A stretch of 64,000 bases of DNA from Verticillium longisporum (Eukaryota > Ascomycota > Sordariomycetes > Glomerellales > Plectosphaerellaceae), in assembly GCA_019188255.1 (NCBI GenBank), contig JAETXT010000003.1, positions 4,030,001 through 4,094,000 of the forward strand, written 5' to 3'. Within the stretch, counting starts at the first letter, position 1. Every line of letters starts with the position of its first letter. Below, piece by piece: positions 31,648-43,517 of this stretch. The translations under genes were made by a program, and so were the position numbers. Under the pieces are notes generated by a model that made no database searches, was not told the DNA's origin, and worked only from the letters and a program-made list of their open reading frames with translations.

Positions 31648-33157
31648 ATGTTCTTCGAGGGCAGCCTTCAGGAGGGTATTGCTGCCGCGCTTCTGCAGGG
31701 CAAGCCCGTGGCATGCTTCGTAACAGGTATGCATCCCATGCCTACACCGTGGTCCCTCACCTGAACCCCACACTCACGTGCGTCACAGATGACGGAGAGG
31801 AGAGCCGAACATGGCTGGATGACTACATGCAAGATGCGCCCATCAAGAACCTCCTGAGCAACCAAGCCATCTTGATGCGGCTCGAGGCTGGTTCAGACGA
31901 AGCAGGCCATCTCGCTGCCATCTTTCCATTGCCAAAGACGCCCACGCTGGTCATTATCAAGAATGGCGATCTCAAGGGTTACATCACTTCTGGTACCAGC
32001 AAAGAAGACTTCACCCAGCGAATTTCTCAAGCTTTCAGCACTCCCTCAGCGACAACGACGCCAGCACCATCCTCTTCTGCCGCCGCCACAACGCCTTCCC
32101 TCCAGACTCCACCTCAAACCCACCAACCATCAACGTCGTCTTCCAGCTCATCCGCCGGCGCTCCGACGCCCACGCAAGAAGAGAGCAACACGGCCGCCCT
32201 ACGCGCTGTCATGGCCGAGCGTCGCGCCCGGCTCGAAGCCCGCCGCCTGGAGGAGGAACGCAGCGCAAAGGAATCCCGCGCCGCACGCGCTGCCTCCGCC
32301 GCGACGGATCCTGCCCCCGAAGCCGTCGAGAAGCGGCGCCACGCCGAGACCCTGCGGAAGCAGCGCCAGGATGCCGCCGACGAGCGCAACCGCATCCTGC
32401 GTCGCATCGAAGACGACAAGCTCGCGCGCCAGGCCCGCTCGGCGGCTGCGCGCGAGCCCAAGCTCGGCGACGTCGCCGGGTCCCTGGCGAGCGCCGCATC
32501 GAGCACCGTCAAGCCCGCCGGCGGGCAGGCGGCGATCCAGGTGCGCCTCTTTGATGGGTCGTCGCTGCGCACGCGCTTCGAGAGCACCGAAGCGACGCTC
32601 AAGACGGCCGTGCGCGCCTGGGTCGACGACAAGCGCACCGACGGCCAGGCGCCCTACACGTTCAAGATTGTGGCAGCGCCACCGCGGCCCAGCCGCCGCG
32701 TCGACGAGACGGAGGAGGGCAAGACGCTCGCCGAGCTGGGCCACACGCCGAGCGCCTGGCTCATGCTGGCGCCCGCCAAGAAATACGCCGAAGCCTACCA
32801 GGCTCCGCGCCACGGGCTGCTCAAGCTGCCGATCGTCCTCTTTGGGAGCCTCATCGGGCTGCTCGCCTGGCTGTGGGGCCTCGTGAGAGGCATGTTCTCC
32901 GGGTCGAGCGCCGGCCGCGCGGAGAGGGAGCGGGCGAGGGAGGAAAGGACAGGGAGGAGGCGGAGGCGCAGGCTGCCCAGGTCAGAGAGCAGCGCAAGGG
33001 CAAGTTCTCCCAGCTGGCGAATCTCAACCAGAGGGACCAGCAGCTGTACAATGGGAATTCGGTAAGCAACAACCGCCGCCTTGATATGACCAGATGAGCA
33101 TGACTGACAATTGAGCAGCTAAACTTTGAGCCGAGGCCAGACGAGGAGGAGACATGA
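31648..33157 (+). CDS. UBX-domain ER protein (UBXN4/erasin-like, Ubx4 type)
   Basis: Exons 31648-31726, 31789-33061 and 33119-33157. Exon 1 starts MFFEGSLQEGIAAALLQGK, the beginning of a thioredoxin-like UAS domain that continues as the FPLPKTPTLVIIKNG segment. A Ser/Pro/Thr linker and an Arg/Glu-rich coiled coil follow. The UBX domain (IQVRLFDGSSLRTRF to SAWLMLAPAKKY) binds Cdc48/p97. A hydrophobic hairpin, PIVLFGSLIGLLAWLWGLV, anchors it to the ER. The C-terminal part is one frame off from about 32,945: one extra A or G near 32944-32948 restores a Lys/Gln-rich tail (FSQLANLNQRDQQLYNGNS) that splices to LNFEPRPDEEET and gives exactly 464 codons. Expected role: ER-associated degradation. Confidence 0.82.
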
Positions 33158-33430
33158 AGTACTATAGTATTGAGAGAAGCGGCACCAGTGGCAAGGTCAT
33201 TCTTTTTGTCATTTTCAGGAGAGCAGGTAAAACATGCAAACGAGGAGCGGAATGTCCTGTATTGTACACCGCAGTGTGGGGATGCAATATCTAGCAGATT
33301 ACCATTTTCACGTCACCAAACCGGCAACAATGCCCCAAGAGCCACTCCCTGTTCTTCCCCCAAGGCTTTGATTTGAGTCTTCATGCGTATATATCGTACA
33401 GCTGTGCGCCGGTCCCGTCAATCCGCCCGT

Positions 33431-34053
33431 CTAGTAGTTGCTGGCAGCGGCCTGGCAGGCTTTCTACAACGCACGACACGGATTAGCATATCTCGCAAGC
33501 CGCGTATTCTCTATGCGAGCAGTGAGGAAGACGTACCAGCTGCTCGAGGTACCAGTTGCAGATCTGCATGTTGCCAGACTGCTCGTCCATGCACTTGGTG
33601 AACTGCTGCAGGGCGGGCTGGCAGTTGTTGGCGCCGTACTCCTGGCTCGGGGCGGTCTGCTGCTGCGCGGCCTGCACCTGGTTCTGCTCGGCCGGGGCGG
33701 GCGAGGAGCCGCCACCGAAGAAGCCGCCGATGGCGTGGCCGACGGAGGAGCCGATCGCGACACCACTGTGAGGATGTCTGTCAGCCTATTTTGTCTCTGC
33801 GACGACGATGGCGGAGGCTGTCGGCAAGCCGGGGCTCAAGAGGGACCTCTTCTCGAGGAGGAACATACGCGGCGGTGCTGGCCATCTGGCCGAAGAGGCC
33901 GGGGCCCTGGCCGGGCGCCGCGGCGGCTGGGGGAGGAGGCGCGGCCATGGTCGTCGCCGGGCGAGTCTGCTGGGGGGCGGGCGCCGGCTTGGAGGCGACG
34001 GTAGGACGCGAGGGGGCGGAGCGGCCGCCGGAGGATCGTGTCGCGCGAGGCAT
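33431..34053 (-). CDS. MIX17: MIX17/CHCHD2-type twin CX9C protein
   Basis: Exons 34053-33869, 33765-33537 and 33463-33431, phases consistent; 148 aa. The N-terminus is basic and Ser/Ala/Pro-rich. The central Gly-rich hydrophobic stretch is GLFGQMASTAAGVAIG...HAIGGFFGG. The C-terminal CHCH domain has two CX9C pairs: CQPALQQFTKC and CNWYLEQLKAC, the second completed only by the last exon. Proteins of this family are imported into the mitochondrial intermembrane space by the Mia40 disulfide relay and affect respiration. Convergent with the UBX gene, 273 bp apart. Confidence 0.93.
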
Positions 34054-34742
34054 GTTGGCTGGTTGGGGAGGTGTGGAGGATGGGAGTGATTGTGTTGGCT
34101 TGTGTGGATGCGGAAGAGGAGGTGACTCTCGAGGCTGCGGACGGTGGATGGGAAATATGGGATGAGATGGACGGATGGCCGAAGAAGATGCTGGACACGA
34201 AGCTCGGCTTTGGGAGGCGTGAAGAGGGTCTGTGGCGGTGCCGTGGCCAATCGGGTGGTGGGGAATCTTGATTTTTTGACTTCCTGGGGAAGTGACCCTT
34301 GTTTATGCACATAACAGGGCGTGACAGCGAACATGGACTTTACGATTTTGGTCCTTTCTTTGCATTCCAATTCCTGGCGACTATCTCATTGTATTCGTTC
34401 CTCCGCTGTTGGTCAACTATTCAGATGAAGGGCTCAGTGCTCTGTAAACTTCAGTCGCGGGAATTGCGAGCGACCTCCGTTTGATCATGAATGAAGACGT
34501 ATTCTCCATCTGGGCGCCAAGTTTTTGCAGCAGCTCCGCAAGTCTGCTTCCTCCGTACTGATCTGCCTGGCAGAATACGCGGCAGGCCGTCAGGCCTTTC
34601 CTGCTGTGCAGCATCCACGTACCTGCAGTAAAGACCAAGGGGTATCATTCATGTCCATCCATGTGCTCCGCGAGACCCAATTCCTCATGAGGAGCCCATG
34701 AGCCTCAAAGGTCAGTTGTCATACTCACACTTCGCTGGCAGC
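34054..34742. other. intergenic between MIX17 and RRP47-like gene
   Basis: Promoter side of MIX17 and 3' side of the exosome cofactor gene, both on the minus strand. No gene recognised. Confidence 0.5.
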
Positions 34743-35397
34743 TCAAGCCTTCCGCTTCTTGTTCTTCTGGCGAGATCCGCCGTTGGATGCGGACGCGCCG
34801 CCTCGCTGCTTCTTTCCTTGGCCGGCACTTGTGTCGTCCTGGGCAGGCCTCTTACTATTTTGGATAGAATTGAGGAGGGCCTTGGCGCGCTCCTCTGCGA
34901 GCTTCTCCTCCAACTTCTGCTTCAGGTCCTTGCTATTGCTGCCCTTTATGTATGTTAGCAAGAGCTGTGCGGCGCGTTGGTCCATTAATGTGCTTACAAG
35001 GTCGGCCTTGAGAATGCGAGTTGCTGCTTCCGTGTTCACTGATGTTGTGCGCTGCGCCGGGGGCTCCTCGGCCTTCTGAATCTTTGCAAAGTATTGCTTC
35101 ACTCGCTTGAGCTCAGTCATGACTTCGTGGTTTGCGGCATTGACTCCTTGCAAACGCAGAGCGGCTGTCGCGTGATCAGCATTTGGTACTCATCGGGAGA
35201 AGTAACAGTCGAGACGTACAGAATAGAAGTGACTCGATGGAGTAAGCTGTCAAGGTCATGAGCTTCGCCTTGTCCAGTAGCGGGAGTTCTGAGGACATCT
35301 CAGGAAGGCCCTTGAGAAGGGGCTCCAGTGACTCCTCAAGCTCATCGATCGTGCCGTCAAGCCTCTCGAGGTCGGGAATGATAGTCTTGACATCCAT
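34743..35397 (-). CDS. LRP1: Exosome cofactor Rrp47/Lrp1 (C1D family)
   Basis: Exons 35397-35220 and 35164-34743 with a GTACGT...CAG intron; 199 aa. The N-terminal Sas10/C1D domain includes DELEESLEPLLKGLPEM, LLDKAKLMTLTAYSIESLLF and, across the intron, SALRLQGVNAANHEVMTELKR. Then follow an alpha-helical segment (VKQYFAKIQKAEEPP) and a basic tail, KKQRGG...RQKNKKRKA, suited to RNA binding and nuclear entry. Rrp47 binds and stabilises Rrp6 and acts in nuclear exosome processing of rRNA and snoRNAs. Confidence 0.9.
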
Positions 35398-36097
35398 TTC
35401 GGCGCTTCTTTGTCTCCTTGAATTTACTGGTTTTGCTTGGGCATGGACCCCGAAAGTGTTGTCAATGAACGTATGATTGATGAAAGAGTCTCTGCTGCCC
35501 GTTGAAGTGAAATTTCACTTTGAGATGAGATGCAATGATGTGCTTATATGCATCTAAAAGAATTGGTACCAAGATAGCTGTGGTTAGTCAGCTTGGCAGG
35601 GTGGCACCGGCGGGAATTGACGGTACGATTGCATCCTCGTCGCGTGGGTTTGAGCAGAAAATGTCCCCGTCACCAAACTCCAAGATTCCCATGGTCGATA
35701 GGGGCCTACTCGCCAGCCAAAACACGGTCCCGAGCCACCACCGACTTTCCTTGCCTGCATAACACCAACCTGACGACGGCTTGCATACCTCCTCACTTGT
35801 CTCCTGGCATCTTTCCCGTGCCGACGGCCCCTTGCGCAGAGCCACGGCTCGATGCCGACGACGCATTGAACCCGACTCCCTTAGACCTTTGCCACCGTGG
35901 CTACCGCCGTGGCTACACTACCCCGACCGCGGCTTCACGCCCGGATACCTCACACATACGCAAGATGGAGCCAAGGTAGTCTGTCCGCGGGCCGGGGAGC
36001 CATCAGATCCGTCTCAGTAGGCGCATCACGAAGCCCTGTCTTGGGATCTGGACAACCACCAGCCGCCCTCTCGCCCGGCAAGATCGCGCCGAAAGAG
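35398..36097. promoter_or_regulatory. divergent promoter region, RRP47 and ApbA-like gene
   Basis: Holds the leaders of two diverging genes. The plus-strand frame is open from about 35,897 without an ATG until 36,098; an ATG at 35,963 is in another frame and could belong to a short first exon, which I cannot prove. Confidence 0.4.
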
Positions 36098-37393
36098 ATG
36101 GCCGCAACCGTTCCTGGTGCGGCAACACTAGGAATCACACACGAAAAGAAGGAAGGCTTCAAGAAGGTTCTGGGCATGATGCCCGAGCAGAACGACCAGG
36201 AGCTTTACGCCATATTCCGTGCCGACTCGTTGAACAGATTCTACGTGCCAGCAGTCATGATGGGCCACGAGGAGCCAGCGCCCCCGTCCTCCCGAACCGT
36301 CCACATCCTCGGTTCCGATTCAAGATCCAAATTCCTCTCTCATTCGCTTTACGGTGTCTACGATTCAATACAGACGATACACTCTGGCAAAGAAAGCCCG
36401 TTTCACCAGAAGAACAGCTACAACAACGTTTCTGGCAACGCACGGCGGCATCGGTCTCGGCCGTCCAGGTCACAGAACTGGATCGACAGCAACGCAGGTA
36501 TGGCTCAGTCAAGAGCTGCCGAGGAGGAAGCGAACCAAGGGCACATCAGCAATCTGGTCGTCGCGGGGCCCCCGAGCCACACGGTCAAACTGTTGGAGCA
36601 GGTCAAGCACCGCGTCGACGACAGGACGGCCATCTGCCTGATGCAAGACGGGCTCGGCGTGGCCGAGGCAGCGAACAACGAGATCTTCACGAATCCCGAC
36701 ACCCGCCCTTCCATCGTCCTTGGCCACATGAGCCACGCCCTCGCCATGGACCGCCGCCGCGACGCCGTCCGCTCTCAGGACCCCAACTTCGAGACGGCCC
36801 TGACCTCGGTCCGCCCCTATCTCGGCCGCGAGCGTAGGGACCACCACCACCAGCTGGACCCCTCGAGCGAGAAGTGGCTGCGCACGCAGGGCATGCTGTC
36901 CAAGTTTGCGGCGGCTACGGACCTGCGGGCGCGCGGGCTGCCGCTCGACAGCTGGCTCACGCTCAAGGTTCCCTCCCTCATGTTCTCCTCCGTCGTCGAC
37001 CCCATCTGCGTGCTACTCGACTGCCACTACGAGCAGCTCCTGTTCAACCCGACGGCGGACCGCCTCATCGGCCAGCTGCTCGACGAAATCGCCAACGTCG
37101 TGGAGCGCATGCCGGAGCTCAGACGGGCGTCGCCCATGCTGCAGGCGGCGCTTCGTGGGGAGGGCATGCGGAAGGACACCATCGGTCGGCTGAGGGGCAA
37201 GAAGGGCTCGCCGAGCAAGATGGTGACGCAGATTGAACGCGGTCAGCTGACGGACATTGACTACCTGAACGGGTACTTCATCCAGCGGGGCAAGAGGCTT
37301 GGCGTCGACATGCCGGCGAACGAGATGGTTGTGGGCATGGTCAAGGCGAAGCACAAGGCTCAGCTGCAAAAGTTGAGATCGTACGTCCCATGA
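36098..37393 (+). CDS. ApbA/PanE (ketopantoate reductase)-like protein
   Basis: Start chosen at the first in-frame ATG (MAATVPGAATLGI); the open frame extends further upstream, so a mitochondrial leader or upstream exon may be missing. A Rossmann-like start is seen at TVHILGSDSRSKFLSHSLYG, followed by AICLMQDGLGV and LGHMSHAL. The helical C-terminal ApbA domain has the LPLDSWLTLKVPSLMFSSVVDPICVL region, ERMPELRRASPMLQAAL and, near the end, DYLNGYFIQRGKRLGVDMPANE, the most recognisable family motif. Fungi have several such proteins (for example the S. pombe Mug72 type) whose reactions are not established; pantothenate synthesis should not be assumed. The 170-200 region is low complexity. Confidence 0.7.
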   Translation: MAATVPGAATLGITHEKKEGFKKVLGMMPEQNDQELYAIFRADSLNRFYVPAVMMGHEEPAPPSSRTVHILGSDSRSKFLSHSLYGVYDSIQTIHSGKESPFHQKNSYNNVSGNARRHRSRPSRSQNWIDSNAGMAQSRAAEEEANQGHISNLVVAGPPSHTVKLLEQVKHRVDDRTAICLMQDGLGVAEAANNEIFTNPDTRPSIVLGHMSHALAMDRRRDAVRSQDPNFETALTSVRPYLGRERRDHHHQLDPSSEKWLRTQGMLSKFAAATDLRARGLPLDSWLTLKVPSLMFSSVVDPICVLLDCHYEQLLFNPTADRLIGQLLDEIANVVERMPELRRASPMLQAALRGEGMRKDTIGRLRGKKGSPSKMVTQIERGQLTDIDYLNGYFIQRGKRLGVDMPANEMVVGMVKAKHKAQLQKLRSYVP

Positions 37394-38161
37394 CGTCCAG
37401 GTTGTAGTGACATGTGCTGTTACCTTTACATTGTATACTTTCTGCTGAGACGGGCTGAGGAAGGACGGAGCACAGGTCTGATGATGTATTAACCAGAGCT
37501 CTCAGGGATAGACTTAGGCGAATGCAGTGTACGAAGAAGTTTGATCTTGGCTCCTCGAATCATGCAATGGTGCCTTGACAATACGAGCAACGATCCTGCC
37601 GGCTCCGGTTGGCGAGTGATGAGCCTGTACGATAAAGCGTAATCAGACCTGAGCCTTGCGGAGCCTTTCGATGCGGACAAGCTTTGCACAGTACGCCATG
37701 CTGGGGTGACTTTCATGTCACCACGGACAGCGGAGGAGCCTGGCGTGGATGCGCGCCGTCCAACCGTCAGCGCAGCGTTAAATCCGATTCCGCAAAATTA
37801 GTTCCTATAGCCGGCCTGTCGGGTTTTGTTTCTGTTATGCTGGGCCAGATCATAACGAACAGTCTTAACGAGGAGGAGGCAGACCCACCGGACTTAGTAG
37901 AGGCCGTGGCACACAAAGTCCGAGGGTGCCACCTACCTTGGATCTCTCGGGGTCTGTAAGGACGCGATGGTAGCTATAAGCAGTGCCTGTACTCTTGACC
38001 TGAGGGAGCATTTCAGTCTTCTCCAGCGATCATTCGAAATACAGCGATGTGAGTACTGTCTCAACCACATCACTACCGACTGCAAGATGCTCCGGCATAA
38101 CACTGACACAGGCACGTCACCCCTACCTGACGACTGGCCTTGATCCGACCTCACAGCCACA
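37394..38161. other. intergenic, nothing recognised
   Basis: No domain-bearing frame. It contains the 3' side of the ApbA-like gene and the promoter of the epimerase-like gene. Short frames lack support. Confidence 0.5.
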
Positions 38162-39223
38162 ATGACCAGCAATAGAAACCTGATTCTGTTGACGGGCGCA
38201 ACCGGATTCATTGGATTCAGAGTCTTGGTTGAGGCTCTGAAAGCGGGTTATGCCGTTCGGTGCGCTATTCGCAGTAGCCAAGCCATCAAAGTCATCCTTT
38301 CGACACCGAGCATCAGAGCTCTGAAGCCGAGCGAGCATCAACTGTACTGGGCCTTTGTCCCTGACATGGCAGTACCCGGAGCTTTTGATGCAGCCGTCAA
38401 AGGGTCCAAGTACATCATCCACTGCGCATCGCCCGCATCCAATACCAATGTGAGAGGGTCGGCGCCTACCAATAGCGACGAGTCGCAGGTCCAGACGGCC
38501 ATCAACAGCATGTGCTGGTTGCTTCAGAGCGCTTACAAGCTGAACCCAAGCACGGTGCGCCGAATTGTGTTCACGAGCTCGCTCACTGCCATCATACCGC
38601 CTGCCTACTTCAAGGGCCAGGGAGGGTTGACCGGCCCAGCTTTTGATGCCGAGAGCCGATTGCCTATGCCCTCTGCACCGTTCGCTTCAGGGTCCGGCCC
38701 GCACGCTGCTAGTAAAATCGCGGCATTGAACGCGTCTGAGAGCTGGGTGCGACACTTCCGACCACCCTTCGACCTTGTCTCCATCTTGCCAGCGGGGGTC
38801 TGGGGTCGTCATGAGCTTGCTGGCACAACAGATGAGCTCACCAAAGGCTCGAGCGGCGTCGTTATCGATTTGCTTCGGGGTCAACGTAATGACACCCCAA
38901 TATGCGGAAGTTTCATCGGGATCGAAGATGTTGCAAAGGCACATATCCTCGCACTCAATCCTCAAGTATCGGGTAACCAGTCATTCATTCTATCATCAGA
39001 CATGACGTGGGAAGACACCAAGGTGATAGCACAGAGGGCTTTCCCAACTGTCTTTGACAAAGGCATCTTCCGCGTGGATGGTACGCAAGAGTCTGCCTGG
39101 ATCGCGATCGATGCGAGCAAGACGGAGCGTGTCCTTGGTCTCAAGTTTCAGAGCTTCGAACATGTCGTCACAGACGTGGTGTCCCAATGGCTTGAGCTCT
39201 CGCAAGCACGCTTGGGTGAGTGA
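38162..39223 (+). CDS. NAD(P)-dependent epimerase/dihydroflavonol reductase-like protein, catalytic Tyr replaced by His
   Basis: Single exon, 353 aa. Extended short-chain dehydrogenase: the dinucleotide site LLTGATGFIGF is at residues 9-19, then IIHCASPAS and VFTSSLTAI with the catalytic Ser/Thr region. The active-site YxxxK of the family stands here as PHAASK: Lys is kept but Tyr is His (codon CAC instead of TAC). SILPAGVWGRHE and a substrate-binding C-terminal half follow. Relatives reduce dihydroflavonols, cinnamoyl-CoA or methylglyoxal-type carbonyls; with the substitution, activity is doubtful or altered. Unless a C/T error is involved, this may be a non-catalytic paralog. No biosynthetic cluster surrounds it. 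Confidence 0.85.
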   Translation: MTSNRNLILLTGATGFIGFRVLVEALKAGYAVRCAIRSSQAIKVILSTPSIRALKPSEHQLYWAFVPDMAVPGAFDAAVKGSKYIIHCASPASNTNVRGSAPTNSDESQVQTAINSMCWLLQSAYKLNPSTVRRIVFTSSLTAIIPPAYFKGQGGLTGPAFDAESRLPMPSAPFASGSGPHAASKIAALNASESWVRHFRPPFDLVSILPAGVWGRHELAGTTDELTKGSSGVVIDLLRGQRNDTPICGSFIGIEDVAKAHILALNPQVSGNQSFILSSDMTWEDTKVIAQRAFPTVFDKGIFRVDGTQESAWIAIDASKTERVLGLKFQSFEHVVTDVVSQWLELSQARLGE

Positions 39224-41904
39224 GGCTCGTATGCTAAGATGTTCCAGAAATTGCAAGTGTCATTGTGACTTGCAGGACGCAGGTCAACATATGACGCTAT
39301 GTTGGAATGTATCTTCATTGTCAGCAGCAGAACTTTAACGCGGCTATCAGGTTCGAGAACAAACCAACTTGCGTTTTTTCTTTTTGTGCCAACTGCCAAA
39401 GTTTTCGAATTTATTAGTGGTGTTGCACTCATGGAGACAAAGGGGATGTACGCCTCGGAGCAGACGGAAGAAACGTAAAAGGTAACATGTCACTGACGAC
39501 AAGTCTCCGTCTGTGCGATCATCGCCTTGGCAAGGGGTTCCTGGAGTGAAGAGAATGTTTCGATTCAGCTCGCTAGCTCGTTCCCGGTCGCGGCAGGGCA
39601 TAAGGCCAAAGCCCATGGTTCTGTCACATCAAATGACCCGTAGTCAGCGGCGGCTTTCCAAAAGAAATATGGCCCACGAGTGGGCTGCGTGGACTCGACT
39701 GCTGACATCCTGTTCCCGCACATGTTGGATGATGGAGCGCTTGGTAGTGCGGAGACGGGATAGGAGTCGTCATTTCAAGCGTTTAAGCACCCTCTCCCCC
39801 AATCGTGTGGGCTTGTTCATTGATCGACTGCTGCTGACATGCGGCGACCATGTGAAGACGGTCGATACCCGCCGTGATAGACTGGGTATCTGTGCGACGA
39901 GAGACGAATCAAGGACCGAGCTAGAGGAGGGGGCGGGCCTCTGTGGAAGGGTTAGAGCAATGGTTCGGCCGAAACATTCCTCAAGCATTCCATGACGAAG
40001 TCCCATGGAGCCAAGGAGACCAGAGGCTAGCTGTGATACAAGACGTGCGTCAAGTGGCGCTTGAGCCCGAGACCTCGGCGGCCGGAGCTTTCTATTGACA
40101 GGCGAAGATGCACAAGGCGAGGTCGTAAGGGCCGCCGACTAATAGTAAGGTAGAGCAGGGTGTGACTCGTGGCAAGGGAGTGTGCAGCAGGTGGGGGAGA
40201 GACATGAGGAACACAAGGCAAGAGGCCCTCGAGTCTGTCCCTGCCTTGCTTACCTACCTTACCTAGGTAAGGAGGTGCCTACCTACCTACCTAGGTACAA
40301 ACCAAAAGCCAGAGCCAGGAGCAATGAAGAAGAGGGGAGCCGGGGAGGCCCGAGTGCACGATCCACTGAGCTCGGGCCACCACTTTGGCCCCCTTTAACA
40401 GGTCGCCAGCAGGATGCAGTGTACATGCTGTTATTGCTAGTGTCGGTGCTAGACCCCCTTTGTTCACCTGAATCCCCCACTATCGTCCCTGACTCCTGGT
40501 GGTCTGCTAGCGCGACCCTCCTGTAAAGAAGCAGTGATTGGGTCTGAGGGGGCGCTATGCTACAAGGCCATGAAGATGAGGGCGCCTTGCATCTTGAAAC
40601 CACGTCCAACCTGGACCCAAGAACCAAGGCCGGAGGCTGGGATCCCACCCACTCGTCTCGCCCGCCGTGCCACACCACTATCACACCACACCACTAGCAG
40701 GCCACAAACCCCATCTCGTTACCGCTGTTGCTGTGGCAGGGCCCTTTTTTTAATCTGTATCCGACTCTTTTGTCGCCTCAGTCCAGTTTCCCTCATCTCC
40801 TGAAAGTACCGTCGCCCACCGTCGCTGTTCCATCACCAATCCTGGAACTTCACAACTGTCGTCTTTCAACCGACCATCACGAGACAATTCTCCTCGTGGC
40901 ACCGCATTCGCTGATAGGACACCAATCGCAAATCGCGACGCGACAATCGCGTGCGTAGATATCGTGAGTTGACTCTTCCCCTATCACACCCCTCGAACAT
41001 CCCCCAGCCTTCTCTGGACACCTATCGACCGGTTGTCCCATTCTCCTTGTTCCTGTCTTTGGTCGTCCCAATTCATGTCATCGTTTCTCTTACCCAACAC
41101 GCGGCGTTCATAATTGGCGACTCGTAGGTCAGGGGTCGCTTTCCCTCCCCTCAACCTACCGCCCCCCTTTCACCTGTGATCGATATCGATATCGGTACAC
41201 CTGTCTACCTAGCCACCCGAAACCAAAACAGCGCTTTGCTCTAGTCGGAGCTTTGCACTCTGGCCTTGGCCACTGCAGTGGGCAAACTTGTTCGGCATCC
41301 CTTCCCTTTCCAACACGTCTTCACCCCCCCAGCACTCTCCCAGGTTCCAGGCTCTCGCTCACAGGCCACCCACCCCCAGCACACCACCTGGTCCAGGTCC
41401 TTGCCCATCATCGCCTGGCCCAGCGTCCGCCCCCCGTCGCAGCAGTGGTCTCTAAACAGACCGCCATCCCCACTTCGCCCAGGCAGTCGGGCGGGAGTTT
41501 CCTGATAATACGTCCCTGTCAACCAGCCCTGTCCTACCGTACACTCCACCGTGCTTCCCCGTCTCTACTTCTGTTCCGCCTCTGCTGCTGCTTCTGCCCG
41601 CGGCATCATCTTCTTCCGCGACCCCAAACACCTCCGACTCTCTAACCTTCATGCAGCCATCGATCAAAGCTACCCCGAACCCTTCGACATAGTTGCCAAC
41701 CTCCCTCGACCATCACCCACTCTACCCGATCCATACCGTTACCGAGTGCTGCTTTCGTCACCCTTGGTCCCACCATTGCCCAGCCCCCTCACGATAGCGA
41801 TTTCGAAATTTGCCTGGCATTGCGACCGCTCTCAGCCATCACGATCCTATCCAACCCCCCTCAACAGCCGCTATTCTACATCTACCAACCAATAGATTAA
41901 CAAC
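39224..41904. other. 2.7-kb intergenic region upstream of Rac, C/T-rich leader
   Basis: No gene recognised. From about 40,750 the plus strand becomes strongly pyrimidine-rich, as in long 5' leaders and promoters of fungal housekeeping genes, and runs to the Rac start codon. GATATCGATATCG near 41,180-41,195 is palindromic. An intron in the leader is possible but not shown. Confidence 0.5.
40250..40298. repeat. ACCT/AGGT cluster with CCTAGG palindromes
   Basis: Tandem TACCTACCT units meeting TACCTAGGTA palindromes twice. The same kind of cluster recurs at 50481-50528. Confidence 0.7.
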
Positions 41905-42820
<916 letters not shown>

Positions 42821-43517
42821 ATGGGCCACATTGTCGACGGCGTCTGAACGTGGACGCACCGTGAGGGCTTGCTGTTCGCCTGCGTATAGTGACGTTCCGC
42901 ATCATCCTGGTCCGCACCGAGCAAGGGTTACGCAAGCCTATCATGTATAATTCATAACCAAAGGGGACGATCTGGCTGGCACCGGGCACAGCACGAAAGA
43001 CAGATGACACAGTGATGGCGTGTCGGAGGGGATTCAGCACTGATACGAAGCGAAGCCCCTCTTTTGTTCGTATTGGCATGGTAGTGGGAGGTCGGAGACA
43101 ACCTCTCGCGATACTGAGAGTCAAAGAAGGCTGAAGAGGCCAGGGAATGGCGCAACGAGCCAACGGACGGCAGGCCGGGCATGACACGAAGGATATCCCA
43201 AGTCACGTTTGTTTTCTGTAGATAGCATGCGTCTGTGTCTTTGATTCGCACAAAGAACATATAAATGGCAGGAGGGAGGGCGGGGGTCACTAGGTATATC
43301 TTTTTTTTTCTTTCTCAACTGCTATTGAGAATATTCACACATCGTCTTCTGCACATACGGTGACATCTTCATTGAAGGTATTCTGAGGAGCACTCCCAAC
43401 GTATCATCTTGAAACAAACACAGCAAGTGTATTCCACCCATAACGCCAACCCGGCTTAGAAAATGCCAATGTGCGAGTCGTCAAGTCTTTCCCCCTAAAT
43501 CTCAGCGCGAAGGAAGG
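42821..43517. other. convergent 3' intergenic region, nothing recognised
   Basis: Between the Rac and Nop6-like stops. It contains a T-rich stretch near 43,300-43,316. No gene seen. Confidence 0.5.

Noticed and set aside
31131..31788. Reading the UBX gene as one exon from about 31,131
   Set aside because: The upstream text is unlike the UAS domain; exon 1 at 31648-31726 in another frame supplies the expected start and splices cleanly.
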